Shown one piece after another: positions 5,664-5,779 of a DNA stretch of 5,779 nt. The translations under genes and the position numbers were made by a program. The stretch is from Treponema sp. GTDB taxonomy: Bacteria > Spirochaetota > Spirochaetia > Treponematales > Breznakiellaceae. The stretch spans positions 1 to 5,779 of the forward strand of contig JAISMQ010000192.1 of NCBI GenBank assembly GCA_031276685.1, written 5' to 3'. The notes under the pieces were generated by a model. The model saw only the letters and a list, made by a program, of their open reading frames with translations, made no database searches and was not told where the DNA came from. Numbering within the stretch: position 1 is the stretch's first letter; every line of letters begins with the position of its first letter.

Positions 5664-5750
5664 TCCCCCAAAAATCGAATCAAAAGCCCCTCTCCGCCCC
5701 TATATAGTTAAGGGGGATCGCAACGGCCTGCGGGCCCCGCGTGGCGTTGC
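5664..5750 (+). other. Non-coding end region with competing hairpins, no clear terminator
   Basis: The 118 bases after the OmpA-like gene hold no gene I can support. One G run (AGGGGGA, 5711-5717) can pair with any of three upstream C runs: TCCCCC (5664-5669), CCCCT (5687-5691) or CCCCT (5697-5701). Further on, GCAACG (5720-5725) and CGTTGC (5745-5750) form an outer stem around GCGG/CCGC (5730-5733, 5737-5740) with an imperfect middle. Neither structure is followed by a proper T tract, so termination here would be weak or factor-dependent. Confidence 0.3.
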
Positions 5751-5775
5751 CTTGCATGGCATGGCGGCGTATATT
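5747..5775 (+). promoter_or_regulatory. Promoter-like sequence pointing out of the right edge
   Basis: TTGCCT (5747-5752) and TATATT (5770-5775) are 17 bases apart, matching the -35 consensus at four of six positions and the -10 consensus at five of six. It lies at the end of the window and would drive a gene beyond it on the plus strand. It is a motif match only and overlaps the right arm of a stem-loop. Confidence 0.28.
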
Positions 5776-5779
5776 TTAA

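Noticed and set aside
5720..5779. A tRNA or other RNA gene at the right edge
   Set aside because: The stem-loop is imperfect. I could not find an acceptor stem, D and T arms or a TTCGA-type loop in the remaining bases.

Overview
The window looks like a stretch of chromosome from a GC-rich spirochaete, most likely a Treponema relative of the host-associated type. The main evidence is the OmpA-like protein at the right end. Its C-terminal domain has the form I associate with treponemal OmpA-family proteins (GHTAAIG, then FIYKGWGGTKP and DNSTDQGRALNRRVEI). This placement rests on remembered family resemblance, not on a search. The four complete genes are recognisable housekeeping or envelope genes, and I see no phage, transposase, CRISPR, rRNA or tRNA. 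I did not find a convincing new multi-gene system; the unusual material is mostly in the non-coding gaps and in details of individual proteins.

Layout. At the left edge (2-421, +) is the 3' end of a gene that began before the window. Its product is rich in Val, Ala, Ser, Thr, Gly and Asp, and it has clearly lower GC (about 53% by hand count) than everything to its right. It is closed by a perfect GC-rich intrinsic terminator (463-498) preceded by two further hairpins. Next comes a palindrome-dense block with long G runs (about 514-606) that ends two bases from the stop codon of the next, convergent gene.

Three minus-strand genes then run from 4243 down to 607 as a tightly overlapping operon: glycerate kinase, a cytoplasmic-type glycerophosphodiester phosphodiesterase, and the lipid II flippase MurJ. 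Each junction is a 4-base stop/start overlap (ATGA, then TTGA), so translational coupling is likely. MurJ therefore probably starts at a TTG at 2223.

Divergent from this operon, after only a 29-bp gap, is a plus-strand gene (4273-5661). It encodes a probable exported protein with a beta-rich N-terminal region, a Pro/Ala linker and a C-terminal OmpA-like peptidoglycan-binding domain. Candidate promoters for the two directions face each other, and each -35 box lies inside the opposite gene. The last 118 bases hold no gene I can see, only competing C-run/G-run hairpins, an imperfect stem-loop and a promoter-like sequence pointing out of the window.

How the genes relate. MurJ exports the peptidoglycan precursor, and the OmpA-like protein probably grips finished peptidoglycan from the envelope side, so these two share an envelope theme. 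The other two are small-molecule enzymes: glycerophosphodiesters to glycerol-3-phosphate, and glycerate to phosphoglycerate. Their products enter three-carbon metabolism. Their link to MurJ is known here only from co-transcription geometry.
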